This document shows, in pieces, positions 11,851 to 23,335 of a stretch of DNA of 29,717 nucleotides; position 1 is the stretch's first letter; each line of letters starts with the position of its first letter. The notes under the pieces were generated by a model that was given only the letters and a program-made list of their open reading frames with translations, was not told the origin of the DNA and searched no databases. A program made the position numbers and the translations under genes. The stretch is from Purshia tridentata. Lineage: Eukaryota; Streptophyta; Magnoliopsida; Rosales; Rosaceae. The DNA is taken from assembly GCA_003254885.1 (NCBI GenBank), contig QANT01007972.1:1-29717 (forward strand), written 5' to 3'.

Positions 11851-14800
11851 AGAGATTTTTAAAACAGGGTAATTGACATGATTAAACTAAACATGTGGGG
11901 CCCAAGTGAGCTTCGTGATTTCAGGGTTTACGAGATGCCATGCCAATTGGGTAGTTTTGGCCGTTAAGCAAGCCATGAATAATGGTGGTAATAATAAATA
12001 AATAAAACAAAAAATTCCAAAATATATTATGAAAGTGAAAGCAACTACCCTTATATTTGCCCTTTTGTTTTCTACTTACTACTCGATCACCATGCTATAG
12101 ATAGCAACTGTACGTACGTACTGCTATTCAGTCGAAGTTGTTTCCCTTTTTCTCTAATTAATCTTCATCGCATTTATTCCTCTTTATCTTTTTTCAGATA
12201 AAAATTCTACAAAAAAGTGTTTTAGATAAGATAAGGTAGATTAGAATTTTGTTTTTTCTTTCACAAGTTAAAATCTAGATTTTCTTCCCTAATTAATATG
12301 GTTCGATTAAAGAAAATAAGTATAATTATAGTATCAAATAACAGAAGATGCATGTTATTTCATATAAAGTGTTAATAAATACACACCAACAATGTGAGGA
12401 CCCAAAAATTCAGAACTATATATATGTGTGTGTGTGTTTTGAAAACACCTGCCCTATAATTGATGCATGTGCTTTGTTATATATGGCTATTAATTTCGTC
12501 TGCATGCGTAATTATTTTGTATTACATATGAAGCTAAGCCGGTAGAGTAGGTTGCTCTTTAAGATGATACACAACATAAAATTTCAGTTGAGGTAGACCT
12601 GTAATGTGTGTATGTATACGCATGCACTTCTCTTCTCCTTAGTTATTAATTAATGTCTTGTCGCATTTCCCGTTGCAAATGAAAGTGAAAGTGAAAGTGA
12701 AAGTGTCAAACAAAAAAAGACACCAAATTTGGTGGAAAACAAAAAATATATATTTATAAGATTGCTTCCCTATTTTACTTACATATTTTTTAGTGGATTT
12801 TAGGCCCCTAAAATTGACTTATTGGAAATGGATGGGTGAATAAATAATCCAATTTTTTCTATGAATCAAATAAATTGCTGAAATGTGAGTTTCGAGCATA
12901 GATGAGATGATCAAGTGAGCGGCCGAGTGCATATAGCAATGTAGTTGTTGGATTTTCAATTTTAACATCTTAAAAAACATGAATGATGTTCAAATTGAGA
13001 CGCTCATTCACTATTTTTAGGCGATGAGCTGCATGTGCATATATGATAATTCATAAATGTATTATAAATACATATATATGTTTTTATTATTCATCTATTC
13101 TTCGGATTAGTGGATAAGGCACACAAAATGACACAAGTTGTGATGTGGTTCGCGCGCTTCAAGAGCAAGCAACCCCAGATTTCCTGAGAAGCATATATGA
13201 AATCTGTTATTTTCTAAATTAATTGATCAAAAGCAATTAATTAGACACGTAAAATCCCGGTGACAGCAGCACATGCTTTTGCCCTCAAAATCAAACCCCC
13301 TAAGCCCAGTAGGCCCAACCATCTCCCTCCGTTTTCCTTTTTTAAATTTCTCAGCCGCAAGCTTCGCCGAAATTACCCAATATGTGGGTCCACCCTGCTG
13401 ACATGGCACAATGCAGCACCGTGAGATGGGCCGTGGTGTCCGCTAATTTGCTGACTTGGGCAGGCCCACTGAAAGGTACGTCTTCACAAAGATTCGGGAG
13501 GCGATACGATACGCTTGTCGTCTCCACGAATCAAGGCCGTTTGATTATGGATGCCAAGGGCAATCTCAACCGTTTGATTTTTTGAGTGGTGGGGCCTATC
13601 AAATTTTTTAGGAAAAAGCAGTGGGGCACAGGGGATGAAAATGAAAGAGAAATTAACAAAGGCAGAGCAGAGGCATGTTACCATGTAAGATTGTTTGTGT
13701 TTTTTTGGGACGATTTTGGATATAGTGGCGGGTGAGTGAAAACTGCATGACAACCTGCGCACCGACTTCACACATGGCGACTAGATGTGATGCCATCCGG
13801 CATCATCTCTACTCAACCAATGGTTTTTCTTACCTGCACATGCTGGACTCCCCTATTTCAACATCAATCAACATTTCCTCTATGAAATTCACGAGTCTAA
13901 TTACAAAATTAGATGCCTAATTTATGGGATTTCTTATTTAGAGGAGTGCATAATCAAGGTTTCTTATTTCACATCCAAGATTTCATATTTATTTCATACC
14001 CAAGATTTCATATTTCACGTCAAGATGTTAAGTGGGGTTATCATTGCTGTACCATCTACACTTTTGCAATCAAAATTATGGAATGAAAGTCAATTTTAAG
14101 TAGATTCTAATTTTACAATCAAATTGGGTCAAAATTTCAGGTATGAAAGGTTGGTCAAGTTTTGAACATAGACTTTGTGGTTGAATGTGCCACCGACATT
14201 TAATTTGCATGAAGACTTGTGATCTTTTGTATTTTGTATTTTGTATTTAAAATTTATCAAAATTAATCTTGTCAAGGAAAAGAAAAGATTGACAAATCAA
14301 CACCCACCATTGGCGAAAAAGGAGATCTAACAAGTGGTGAAGAGGGTATAAAGTGGATCATGGTAAGCTTCATCAAAGGTTTGTAAGACAAACAAACCAT
14401 TAATTAGCGTGGCCTCTGATCTTATTATGAAGACTTTTAAACCACACAGATATGACACAAGAGGAGAGCCGCACCCTACCATGTTCAAGTGGGGCTATAT
14501 GATGCCCCATTTCAAGCCTCGATGTAAGTTTCTGATGGAGCTTCCCACCCTACAAAATAGATGACATGAATGCTGTGCACCCAGCAGTGCAGCACTTAGA
14601 GCCATAAACCCAATACCTGAAATCTGATAAATGCAGAACAAGTAGCAATTTATGGTTGATACACAGATGTGGTCACACACATGGAAGCCTTCAGTTACAG
14701 GAGCCCATCACTAAGTATCACTAATTTGTCATTTACAATCTGTTTGGACAAGGAAATTACACTCAATATTTAAGGAAATTTCTGGATATAGAATGAAATT

Positions 14801-17800
14801 CATAACTACTTTTCGAACTTCCTCATCCAAACACACCGTAAAGACATCTAAGTTTTGGCTTAAATCAGAAATATAGAGTGAAAAGCAAAGATTTTTGACA
14901 AATTAATTATGACTTTTTAATATAAAAATAATAAGGTAACAACTAACAAGTACTAGAAAAATATGCATCACATATTGACAATAAAAGATAAAAGCGGCTG
15001 GTGAAAGTACTGTGGACTACTCATCATGGTTTGGTACACCTTGATTAGTTTAGTAATATAAGTCAACATATAGGATTTGATTACCAAGATGAGAGCGGGA
15101 GCATGTTAGCTTTGAACATATCACATAATCATAGAAAGTCATGTGGCATGGCTTCAATATGATCATGTTTAACTCTCTATTTGCTAGACCTAATCATATC
15201 AAAAACTTGTCTTCTTAGCTACTTATCTGAAGGCATAATTGTCTCTCACTTTAATCAATCGTACTGGGCATGACTCTTTTCACCTGTTAACCATGATTTC
15301 AAGCAATGCAATCCTCCACCCTTGTTCTCTTTTGGGTGTCTTTTCTTCTGCATCTCCTACAATTTCCATTTTTTTCCTTTTCCAACTTCTCAAATTGGCC
15401 AGTTTCAGCTCAAAAAGTGCCAATTTTAAATATCAGCAAAAGTAAAAACATCTATAGGTTGAACAGATGATCCACTGATTACATATTGGGCCAGAAATAG
15501 AGCTAGGTAGGCCTACTAGCATCAGCAATATCTCCCACAGTAAAAAATGACGAACTTATAAAGTTACCTATTTCTTTTTGGCAAGACAGTTCCAAGGGAC
15601 AACTCAAATCTAAGGTGGATTCTTATAGTGATCATGACGATTGTTGTCAGTATTAATATTAATATAGTAATGTGCAACAATTAATGTTGAGAAAACAAAA
15701 AAGAGGAAGAACAAGATATATTAGTAAAAGAGCACAGCTCTAATCACAATAAAAACGAAATAACAATATACTATTTCTTAATTAAACAACCTAAGAAACT
15801 AAAATTCTTGACATGCTAAGTACTATACTTTTATTCTCCAAATTATATACATATTTTTTTATAAGTTTTATGAACCGAAATATCAATAGTCAAACAAACT
15901 TGATTACCAAACTGAATCTAATGAAATTAGCAATCAAACACAGTTAACTACTACTCAACAATCAATTAGATTGCACCCAAACTTAGAAAACCAAAATAAG
16001 GATGGCTATTATAAGAAACCAACAGCAACAAGATCTAACCACGAGAGGGAATGAGTTTCCTACTAAGACCATGATGAGATTCAGACTCATACACATAAAA
16101 GAGAAGAGACATCACAGCAGTTAGTAAAGATGTCAAAGATGAACGATGAACAAAGTAGACATCTCACAGTAAAAGAACACATTACCAACCCAAAACAAAT
16201 TGGGAAGTCATATGATTAGAATCCTACTTACCTTATATTTTCTTCTCCAAAAATTAATATATGACTAGATATATATACTCTAAGAATAGAATTAAGTTTC
16301 TGCTGCCACTACTTGTTCTAGAATCACACATTACTCTTTTTCTCGTAGTCAGAACCTAGTTGACGAAATCACACACCACTCATTCATTCAATACACTTTT
16401 CATCTGGTGGCATTTTTTGTTAAAAAATAATTCCAGCCCAAGCAATTAAAGCTACAGAGGACTTTGTACCATCTCACTCAAATACATAATATATTCAGTC
16501 AACAACTCAATATAGCAAGCAAAATACATTTGATTAACCATTCATATAGGTAGTCGAAATTTAGCTTTACTAAGAACCAAAGGATTCCCATTCATCTACT
16601 TGATCAAAGGAACAACAATTCGATTTTTGAAAGCATCTTACCTTTAGTTGCCTCATTGAATAACACCTAACACTACCTACCATAATAACCAAGAAATTCC
16701 ACCGGAATAAGATATACTGGTGGGAACATTTGATCATCTTGTTGACTGCTAATCTTCTCCCGGGAGAACCATCCATTCAATTGAACTTGCCACACAGAGT
16801 AACAGGCAGTTATCTGATATGCTGGCTGTATGGGCAAGCAGATGGTTGAGAATACAACTATATCGTCAACACAAGTACATGATCAATCCCTAAAACCTCG
16901 AAAAAAAAAAAAAAATCCAATGAGTGCCTAGTGTTTTTCAGTATTGGAGTGGTGAACCATTTAAAAGCACAACCATGGCATGAAGCCAGGCGCTTAGTCA
17001 AGCCTGAATTAGAACAGCATAAAGCACATAGCATTGTTTCTTTCTTTCCATTTTTTTCAGAGACTGACAAATCATCAAAAAGGAAATATGTATAGAACCT
17101 CTCTTACTACAGGATCTGAATGGAACTTCTGTGAAATGTGGATGTTTCATTGAAATGTATGCTGAGCCGTGCACATTGAAGTAGACCAATGTTTAGACTG
17201 ACATAAGAGCATCAATAACCAATTCGCCAAAATCACTTAAAGAACCACTGAATCAAATAAGGGCATGGTAGCTTCTAAGTGCAAATGCAAGAAAGTCTAT
17301 TATTCTATAAACATAGCCTTGAGCATATGATCTAAAATGATAAAGATTTAAACAAAATGACGCACAAGTAGTATCTAGCTTAATGTACCAACCTAGAAAT
17401 GACAGTAACAGTTGTTATAAATTTGTAAAGCTATTATTGTCATAATACAATGAAGAAGTTCCAAATAACTGATTTCAAGCTATAACTTACATCTAAAACA
17501 GTCTCTAAATGCTGCATATCATAATTTCAGGCAAATGAATACTAAATGACACAAAAGCAAGAAACATAGTGGAACAGTTGGGTGCTAACAAAATGAGAAA
17601 ACCCATTGCAAGTCATCTATCAGCAAAATTATCTTCGTGTAACCTTATGATGCCTAAACCAAAAGTCAGTATGAAAATTAGCACTTATTCTGCAGGCAAC
17701 ATTGAAACATGAAAATTGTGGGAAATTATCTGTGCACATGGTTTACAATGTAGCACTTATTAACCATATGCACGATCACATGTATGCAAATGAAGGAAGC

Positions 17801-18141
17801 CTGCATTCTTCTTATCTTTAATGCACATAAAAGGCCCTTGTTCATAGGGGTATGAATATATGAAAACTGTCACTTCTATATAAATACAAGTGTAACACAT
17901 TGAACAAAATTATGCAAACCCAAAAAAAGGAAGCAACTTTAATTAATCGAGCAAGATTGTTAATCCCAATTTGTACCGAACCTCATTCTAAACTCAGCAA
18001 TTCCCATACTCTATCTATAATTCAATAAAAAACAAGCCAATAAATCCATTCAAATATAATACTTCTCGCTGTCAGCCCGAGTAAATAAATTAGACTTCAT
18101 AAACTTCTGAGAACAAAAAAAACTAAACCTAAACATCCACG
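11851..18141. other. Long region without a recognisable gene
   Basis: About 6.3 kb with only short open frames and no domains I recognise. It contains a (TG) run near 12425, a fourfold GAAAGT repeat at 12681-12704 and an imperfect repeat with unit CAAGATTTCATATTT at 13976-13990 and 14001-14015. The 14495-14680 stretch on the minus strand is slightly more complex in composition, with an acceptor-like ATTTCAG, and might be an untranslated exon or non-coding RNA. The part near 18141 should include the mS38 3' UTR. I found no tRNA and no conserved plant microRNA sequence. Confidence 0.5.
12681..12704. repeat. (GAAAGT)4 short tandem repeat
   Basis: Four perfect copies of GAAAGT lie in non-coding sequence about 0.9 kb upstream of the pectate lyase gene. 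Confidence 0.85.
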
Positions 18142-18561
18142 TCAAGCTCTGGACTTGCGACGAAGACGCTTCTTGAGCTTCCGATACTTATGCTTGTTCA
18201 TCTTCTTCTTCCTCTTCTTCTTAACACTGTCAGCCCAAATCGTCCGTGCATCATCAGACTCAACCTCATCGGTCTTGCACACACCCAGTTGCTCAAACCC
18301 AGTTGAGGTTACGGGATTTAAGCAATACCCAAATGGGAAACTGGGGAAAATAGGCAAGGAATGTGAAAGTTCGACCTTGATAAAGCTTGTAGGATCGGAA
18401 TGCGGAATTGGGTCGTCCGTGCATTTGGGTTTGGGAGGGCCCAGATGGCTGTGGTGGGATATCAGTGAGGGTGTTGGTTTGGGCAAAAGATGGGTTTTAA
18501 AAGATGTTAATGTTCTAAGCGAGGGTGTGTTTTTGGTGAGTTTGTGGACAAAGCTCGCCAT
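18142..18561 (-). CDS. Mitochondrial small ribosomal subunit protein mS38 (COX24/AURKAIP1 family)
   Basis: An intronless 139-aa open frame. The C-terminal ~30 residues (VKKKRKKKMNKHKYRKLKKR and RLRRKSRA) are the strongly basic signature of the COX24/AURKAIP1 C-terminal domain. That domain corresponds to mitoribosomal protein mS38 and binds rRNA in the small subunit. The N-terminus (about 1-40) is rich in Ser, Thr, Lys and Leu with almost no acidic residues, as expected for a mitochondrial targeting peptide. The middle is poorly conserved and Pro/Ser-rich, which is normal for plant members. The gene diverges from the CENP-X gene, with only 260 bp between start codons. I identify the family from the C-terminal signature only; the role in translation is from family knowledge. 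Confidence 0.85.
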   Translation of the reverse strand: MASFVHKLTKNTPSLRTLTSFKTHLLPKPTPSLISHHSHLGPPKPKCTDDPIPHSDPTSFIKVELSHSLPIFPSFPFGYCLNPVTSTGFEQLGVCKTDEVESDDARTIWADSVKKKRKKKMNKHKYRKLKKRLRRKSRA

Positions 18562-18821
18562 TTGGGGAAAGAGAAAGGTACAGACACTGATGAAGAAGAA
18601 GAAGTTCTAGCGTCAAAAACAGTGTTAAAGGGTCCGTTTCGAAGAGGGGAATGAATCGAATGATAATAAAGGTGGTACGACGCCGTTGTATTCATAAAAT
18701 TGTAGACGACACTACTTATGCGCAAACGACACCATCTGCCACTGTCTGCTTCCAAGTCAAAAACCCAATTCATCTAAAGGGCGCGAGCAACTCTTATTGA
18801 TCTCTTCCTTGCTTCCCTCCC
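18562..18821. promoter_or_regulatory. Shared bidirectional promoter of mS38 and CENP-X
   Basis: Only 260 bp separate two start codons that point away from each other, so both core promoters must lie here or overlap the first exons. No convincing TATA box is visible in either direction. The segment is locally richer in CG dinucleotides than the surrounding DNA, as in housekeeping TATA-less promoters. Confidence 0.7.
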
Positions 18822-19735
18822 ATGGAGGACAACACTTTCGAGCCTGTAAAACCCTAATTCTCTCAATTCTCAATTTGAATAACTTATTTATGCCTCTTAC
18901 ATTTTTCTATATGTTGTTTTCAGGATCTCATTCATGCGATTTTCAAGCTGGTCTGGTCCAGAAGAGCTCTCGGTTTGAATTCCGCGCCATTTTTGTTACT
19001 TTGCTCGCTTAATTTATTATAACTTCTTCTTCTTTCTTATATGTCTTCTCCATTTTCATTTCCATTCTCAGAGCGTCAACTAACTTATGGCACTGATGCT
19101 ATGGACTGCGAGGTACCCATTGGCCATTGTTCTTCAACATTTTCATAAATTGATTGCTAATTTAAGCTTTATGGAACTAATTTAGGGCAAGGGAGATTAT
19201 TTAAACAAATTAGTGTTTAAATTGGTATAATAGATTTATATACCATGAATCCTTACGTTTCTGCTTTGCTAATCACTTAGTCAGCTACTTTTGGACTGCT
19301 AATTGCGTAGATTGTTTACAATAAAGTTTAATTGGTGCAGGTAGGAGGAGCTGGAACATCCAAGAAAAATCGCCCCACATCATCAGGTTTCTCACATTCT
19401 AGCTTTTATTATATTCATGGGATGTTTTATTTTATTTTGATTTGTGGTTTCTTCATTCAAAAATTTGTTCTGCAGCTAATGGGAATGCCTTGAAATTGAG
19501 CTGTGAACTTCTCCGGAACTTTATCACAGGTTCACACAAAATTTTGGTTGCTTAATTGAGGACTTTATGCTGGTTGACTTTGAGTATGTGTTTAAGATAA
19601 CACTTTGAGAAAGCATTTTGTGTTGAGGCAGAGGCTGTGCAGCGCGCTGCTACCATTGCTGAAGCGGAAGGTGTCAACAAAATTGAAGCAACTCACTTGG
19701 AGCGGATTCTCCCCCAGTTGCTTTTGGATTTTTGA
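18822..19735 (+). CDS. CENPX: Centromere protein X / MHF2 histone-fold protein, six exons
   Basis: Exons 18822-18845, 18924-18972, 19072-19112, 19341-19386, 19476-19529 and 19632-19735 join at GT..AG sites into 318 nt (105 aa). The N-terminal part includes LIHAIFKLVWSRRALE, then a low-complexity linker (VGGAGTSKKNRPTSS). The C-terminal histone-fold helices are LKLSCELLRNFI, EAVQRAATIAEAEGVNKIEA and HLERILPQLLLDF. CENP-X pairs with CENP-S (MHF1) in a histone-fold complex. The complex binds branched DNA with FANCM and limits meiotic crossovers in plants, and it is also part of the constitutive centromere network. Length and the LLLDF ending match plant homologues. The very small exons hide the gene from simple ORF searches. 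The last codons overlap a possible donor (GAG/GTATCC), so a 3' UTR intron may exist. Confidence 0.95.
18849..18857 (+). promoter_or_regulatory. Telo-box (AAACCCTAA) at the start of CENP-X intron 1
   Basis: AAACCCTAA lies three bases into intron 1. Telo-boxes near the 5' ends of plant genes are associated with expression in dividing cells and with ribosomal or replication genes, which suits both neighbours. This is a sequence match only. Confidence 0.5.
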
Positions 19736-21349
19736 GGTATCCAAAAGGATTTAACATATATATGCATTTTTTTTTTCTTCTTGTTATTTTTATTTTGTTT
19801 TTATTATGCTTATAACTCATTCAAATCCGTAAGAATATGATTTATTGAATTTTTGGAAAATGATATACTTTGATGAGTAATTTTATAATTGAGATAAGCT
19901 AAAACCCTCATAGGCATCTGTACCAGCATGACCATGAGATATAAATACATGTTTGCTTTGCCCAAGTAAAACCTCAGGTCATTTTTCACCATACGTGCCA
20001 TAGAAACTGAAATCTTGGTGTTTTGTTTTCACTCTGCTACCCCCCAATTCACATGGCCAACCAAATTTTGTCTTTGGTTTTCTTCCTGTTAAAAATATTT
20101 AGTTATCAAACAGGGAAAATGGAATTGATTACTGCCCTTTGCATTTAAGGTGTTGAAATACCTACTGGCATTCATACTGGTTAGGAATACTTTTGCTTAT
20201 GATGGAGAAATGAAAAAAGTTGAAACATAACTTTCCAAAAGAAAAAGGTGAAAATGCCCAGGGAAATAAAAAACACTTGCGTGGAAAAGTTGATTTGTTG
20301 CCTCATATAAAGCACTTCCATTGTTTTCAGGGATAATGATAGAATGCACTTACATGGGACCTTCCTTTGTATGGAGTGCACTTGCATGAATTTTTCATTT
20401 TCTCAATGCAAATTCCATTTTTTTATCAAACATGAATTCTTGGGAGGAATGTCTATCAATAGTTTGACAGACTATGTTTTGCCTCAGGTTTCAAAGCTTG
20501 TCGAAGTAAAACAAGAGTCTGGACAAGTGTATTGGAGGCATCTACAACAAGAACTTTTCTTAGGAACCACAACTTGTGTTATATGGTTCTTTTGCTACCA
20601 TGGTCTCAGTTTGTCATTTTTAATCTAGAATACTTCCATGTATTTCTACTGCAAAAAACCCTGGGAGTTTAGTATATGCAAGGATTTGTACTGACACTTT
20701 TATGGCTCTGTGTAGAGCAATCAGTCCATTTTTCAAGTATGAATAGGCTATTGTTTTCCTTTTCTTTTTGGGTGTTTATGAGCAAACCAAATTTGGTACA
20801 TAGATTTCCTAATGATTCAGCATAATAGAGTGACTGTACTTGCATTTTTGTTGTTTATCTTTGTAAATTAGGGCAAGAGACTTCTTTTCCCCCTTCCCTT
20901 TCCTTTTCTAGGTGACTTGGTGTGTGTAATTTGTTAGCACAGCACAAATTTTTTTGATTGTTTGTGGTTTTCAAGGCTGATGTAATCATACGATCAAGTC
21001 AACCACTCTTATTCCACCACTCAACTAACCCCACAAGGCACTAGGTGATTAGAGAGTGGATTAGTAAAGATGAGCCCTGTAGAAACTAGGCAGGTTTTTC
21101 TTTATGCGTAGAAACTGAAGACTCTTATCAAGTCAGGGACACAAATTAACCAAATGTCTGAATACAAAATCTGTATTCTGAATCGCTTATCCATTTATGC
21201 TCTATTTTACTGATAATATGGTTTATAAAACACAATATTTGCTTATTCATAAACTGTTTTACAAAATGACATCAATTTTCTTTATAATACATTTGAGACG
21301 CAATCCATCCAGTAGGATTCCCATTCATTTCAAGCTTTTACTTTGATAC
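19736..21349. other. Region between CENP-X and SOBIR1 (convergent 3' ends)
   Basis: About 1.6 kb lies between the 3' ends of two convergent genes. It should contain both 3' UTRs. There is a plausible acceptor (TTGTTTTCAG) near 20330 that could serve a 3' UTR intron of CENP-X starting right after its stop codon. A 94-codon open frame at 20344-20628 has no recognisable domain and I do not call it a gene. Confidence 0.5.
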
Positions 21350-23260
21350 TTAATGCTTGATTTGAGACAGCATACACCTAACATCCTTACTATTGGGTCT
21401 CTCTTTGGGGTTATCCAGAGTGCAAAAGCATGCAATCTTGAGCACCAAGAGCATTTGCTCCTCATACCCATTTCCCATCAATTTTGAGTCGATTGCCTGT
21501 TGAGGGTTCTCTGAAGTCATCACATTCCTCATCCACTTAACCAAACTCATCTCATTGGTGTTCTGGAAAAACTCATCAGATGGAAGCCTTCCCATCACCA
21601 TAACCCCCAGTAACACCCCGAAGCTGTATATATCACACCTGTCTGTGAACTTGAGTGTTTGATGGTATTCTGGTGCAATATAGCCAACAGTTCCCGCCAC
21701 ATTCGAAGTTGTGATATGAGTATGAGCGTCAGGCACTGCCTTTGCAAGCCCGAAATCTGCAATCCGAGCTTCCATATCATCATCAAGCAGGACATTTGCT
21801 GGCTTGAGGTCCCTATGAATTATGCGAGGTTGATGGTTCATGTGAAGGTATTCAAGCCCCGAAGCCACTCCCAGAGCAATGTTGTGCCTAGCAGGCCAAT
21901 CCAACTCTCTTGTCCCCTCGGAAACCTGAGTCAAAGTGTCTTGTAAGCTCCCATTTTTCATGTACTCATACACCAGGTAATGGCAATCCGGCCGGGACAC
22001 ATGAGCCAACAGAGGAAGCAGATTCCGGTGGCGAATTTGACCCACAGTCTTTATCTCTGATTGAATTTGACGCATTTTCTTGTGCATAAGCTTACTGTCT
22101 TCTTCAGTTAGTTCTGCTGCATCTTTAGGTGGTTGAACTATCTTCTTTATGGCAATCATTTTGCCATTGCTTCCCGGCAATTCAGCTTTGTAAACTTCTC
22201 CACATCCACCTCTTCCTATGAGTTCCAAGGAAGCCAGCCCATCTTCTTTTTCCAGGAAAGCCAAGTCCTCTTTGCTTTTGATCAGAGAACTAAAAATTGC
22301 TGGACCCGAGTCCTTGCCACCACCTCTTACGATGGACAAGAGCAGCTTAAACATGAGAGAGAAGATAAACCCAGATATGCTCCCGGCCAGTGATCCGGCT
22401 AGGAATCCGAGTATCCACCCGCCAAGCTTCTCCTTTTTACTCTTTTTTTTATGCTTGTGCTCTGGTGCTATGGATGGACCTGGAGCTGAAGCATTAGAAG
22501 CTCTACTCCCAGAGGGTCCTGCTGCTACTGAAGTGTTGTAGTTGCTTACCCTGCTTGAATTCTCAGCAAAAATGTAACGTTTTGGAACATCAGTAGCTGA
22601 AACCTCAACCATTTTCATGGCAGGCGCTGAGCCTTCAAGGAACTCATTTCCAGCAAAGTTGAAGAACCGAAGATTCCGAAACGAGCGAATGGTTGCTGGG
22701 ATTTTCCCAGAGAAAAGATTGTCTGCAATGGAAAGAGTTTCCAGGTTGGGAAAATGCTTCAAGAAACTCAAATTCCCAGAAAGCTTATTGGAGGAGAGGT
22801 CAAGAACTCGAAGGCGAATGAGATTGGACAACCGGGAAGGAACGTCCCCGGAAAACTGGTTGTTTCCAAGGTCAAGAATTTCCAGCTTCCGGCAGTCAAC
22901 GATTTGAAATGGGATTTGGTCAACGAGGCTGTTGTCTGAAAGAGAGAGCTCCTTGAGCTCGGAGAGCAGCCCAATTTCCGGGGGGAGAAACCCGGAAAGG
23001 CGGCGGGACTTGAAGACGAGGCGGGTGATTTTGAGGACATAGGTGTTGTTGTTGGAGAGCCTTCTCTCGCAGAACACACCGGGGGTGTTGCATGGGGTGC
23101 GTTGTTGACTATGACTATGGAAGATGCCCAAGTCCCTTTGGATGATGGAGAAGGCTTTGAGATCTGGACGGTCCAGATTCAATCTTGCATGGATGAGAAG
23201 GAGAAGGGAGAGGAAGGTGAGGAAGGAGAGCTGCTGCGCTTTGCCTGGAAACACTTCCAT
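21350..23260 (-). CDS. SOBIR1: LRR receptor-like kinase SOBIR1 (immune co-receptor)
   Basis: A single-exon gene of 636 aa from the start chosen here; the upstream in-frame ATG at 23314 would add 18 aa. Numbered from this start, it has a signal peptide (about 1-25), an N-terminal Cys pair, about four to five LRRs (about 85-205), a Ser/Pro-rich juxtamembrane stretch and a basic KHKKKSKKEK patch. The transmembrane helix (about 280-308) carries five glycines spaced four apart, then comes an intact kinase domain. Kinase motifs are GRGGCGEV, AIKK, HRDLKPAN, DFGLA and GTVGYIAPE, ending LSQIKH. The family works with LRR receptor-like proteins lacking kinase domains, recruiting BAK1 and signalling pathogen recognition; the glycine zipper is needed for that pairing in studied homologues. 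Length and order match Arabidopsis SOBIR1 (641 aa). Confidence 0.97.
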   Translation of the reverse strand: MEVFPGKAQQLSFLTFLSLLLLIHARLNLDRPDLKAFSIIQRDLGIFHSHSQQRTPCNTPGVFCERRLSNNNTYVLKITRLVFKSRRLSGFLPPEIGLLSELKELSLSDNSLVDQIPFQIVDCRKLEILDLGNNQFSGDVPSRLSNLIRLRVLDLSSNKLSGNLSFLKHFPNLETLSIADNLFSGKIPATIRSFRNLRFFNFAGNEFLEGSAPAMKMVEVSATDVPKRYIFAENSSRVSNYNTSVAAGPSGSRASNASAPGPSIAPEHKHKKKSKKEKLGGWILGFLAGSLAGSISGFIFSLMFKLLLSIVRGGGKDSGPAIFSSLIKSKEDLAFLEKEDGLASLELIGRGGCGEVYKAELPGSNGKMIAIKKIVQPPKDAAELTEEDSKLMHKKMRQIQSEIKTVGQIRHRNLLPLLAHVSRPDCHYLVYEYMKNGSLQDTLTQVSEGTRELDWPARHNIALGVASGLEYLHMNHQPRIIHRDLKPANVLLDDDMEARIADFGLAKAVPDAHTHITTSNVAGTVGYIAPEYHQTLKFTDRCDIYSFGVLLGVMVMGRLPSDEFFQNTNEMSLVKWMRNVMTSENPQQAIDSKLMGNGYEEQMLLVLKIACFCTLDNPKERPNSKDVRCMLSQIKH

Positions 23261-23328
23261 TTCCCGGCAGGCTGGCTTTGGTTGGTAGAGTAGAGGGTGT
23301 TTGAATAAGTTCATGCTTTGTTTCTGTT

Positions 23329-23335
23329 TTTTATA
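23329..23335 (-). promoter_or_regulatory. TATA box that decides the SOBIR1 start codon
   Basis: The minus strand reads TATAAAA here. A transcription start 25-35 nt downstream falls at about 23300-23310. That lies 3' of the first in-frame ATG (23314) but 5' of the second (23260). The second ATG also starts directly before a normal signal peptide, so it is the likely initiator, with a leader of about 45 nt. Confidence 0.65.

Noticed and set aside
13227-13771. Less AT-rich block with several short open frames on both strands
   Set aside because: Frames are short and overlapping, with no domain; it looks like ordinary intergenic DNA.
18155-18610. 151-codon open frame on the plus strand over mS38
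   Set aside because: Antisense shadow of the mS38 gene; its low-complexity Phe/Leu-rich start is the complement of the Lys/Arg-rich mS38 tail.
20344-20628. 94-codon open frame downstream of CENP-X
   Set aside because: Cys/Phe-rich with no domain; more probably 3' UTR or intergenic sequence.
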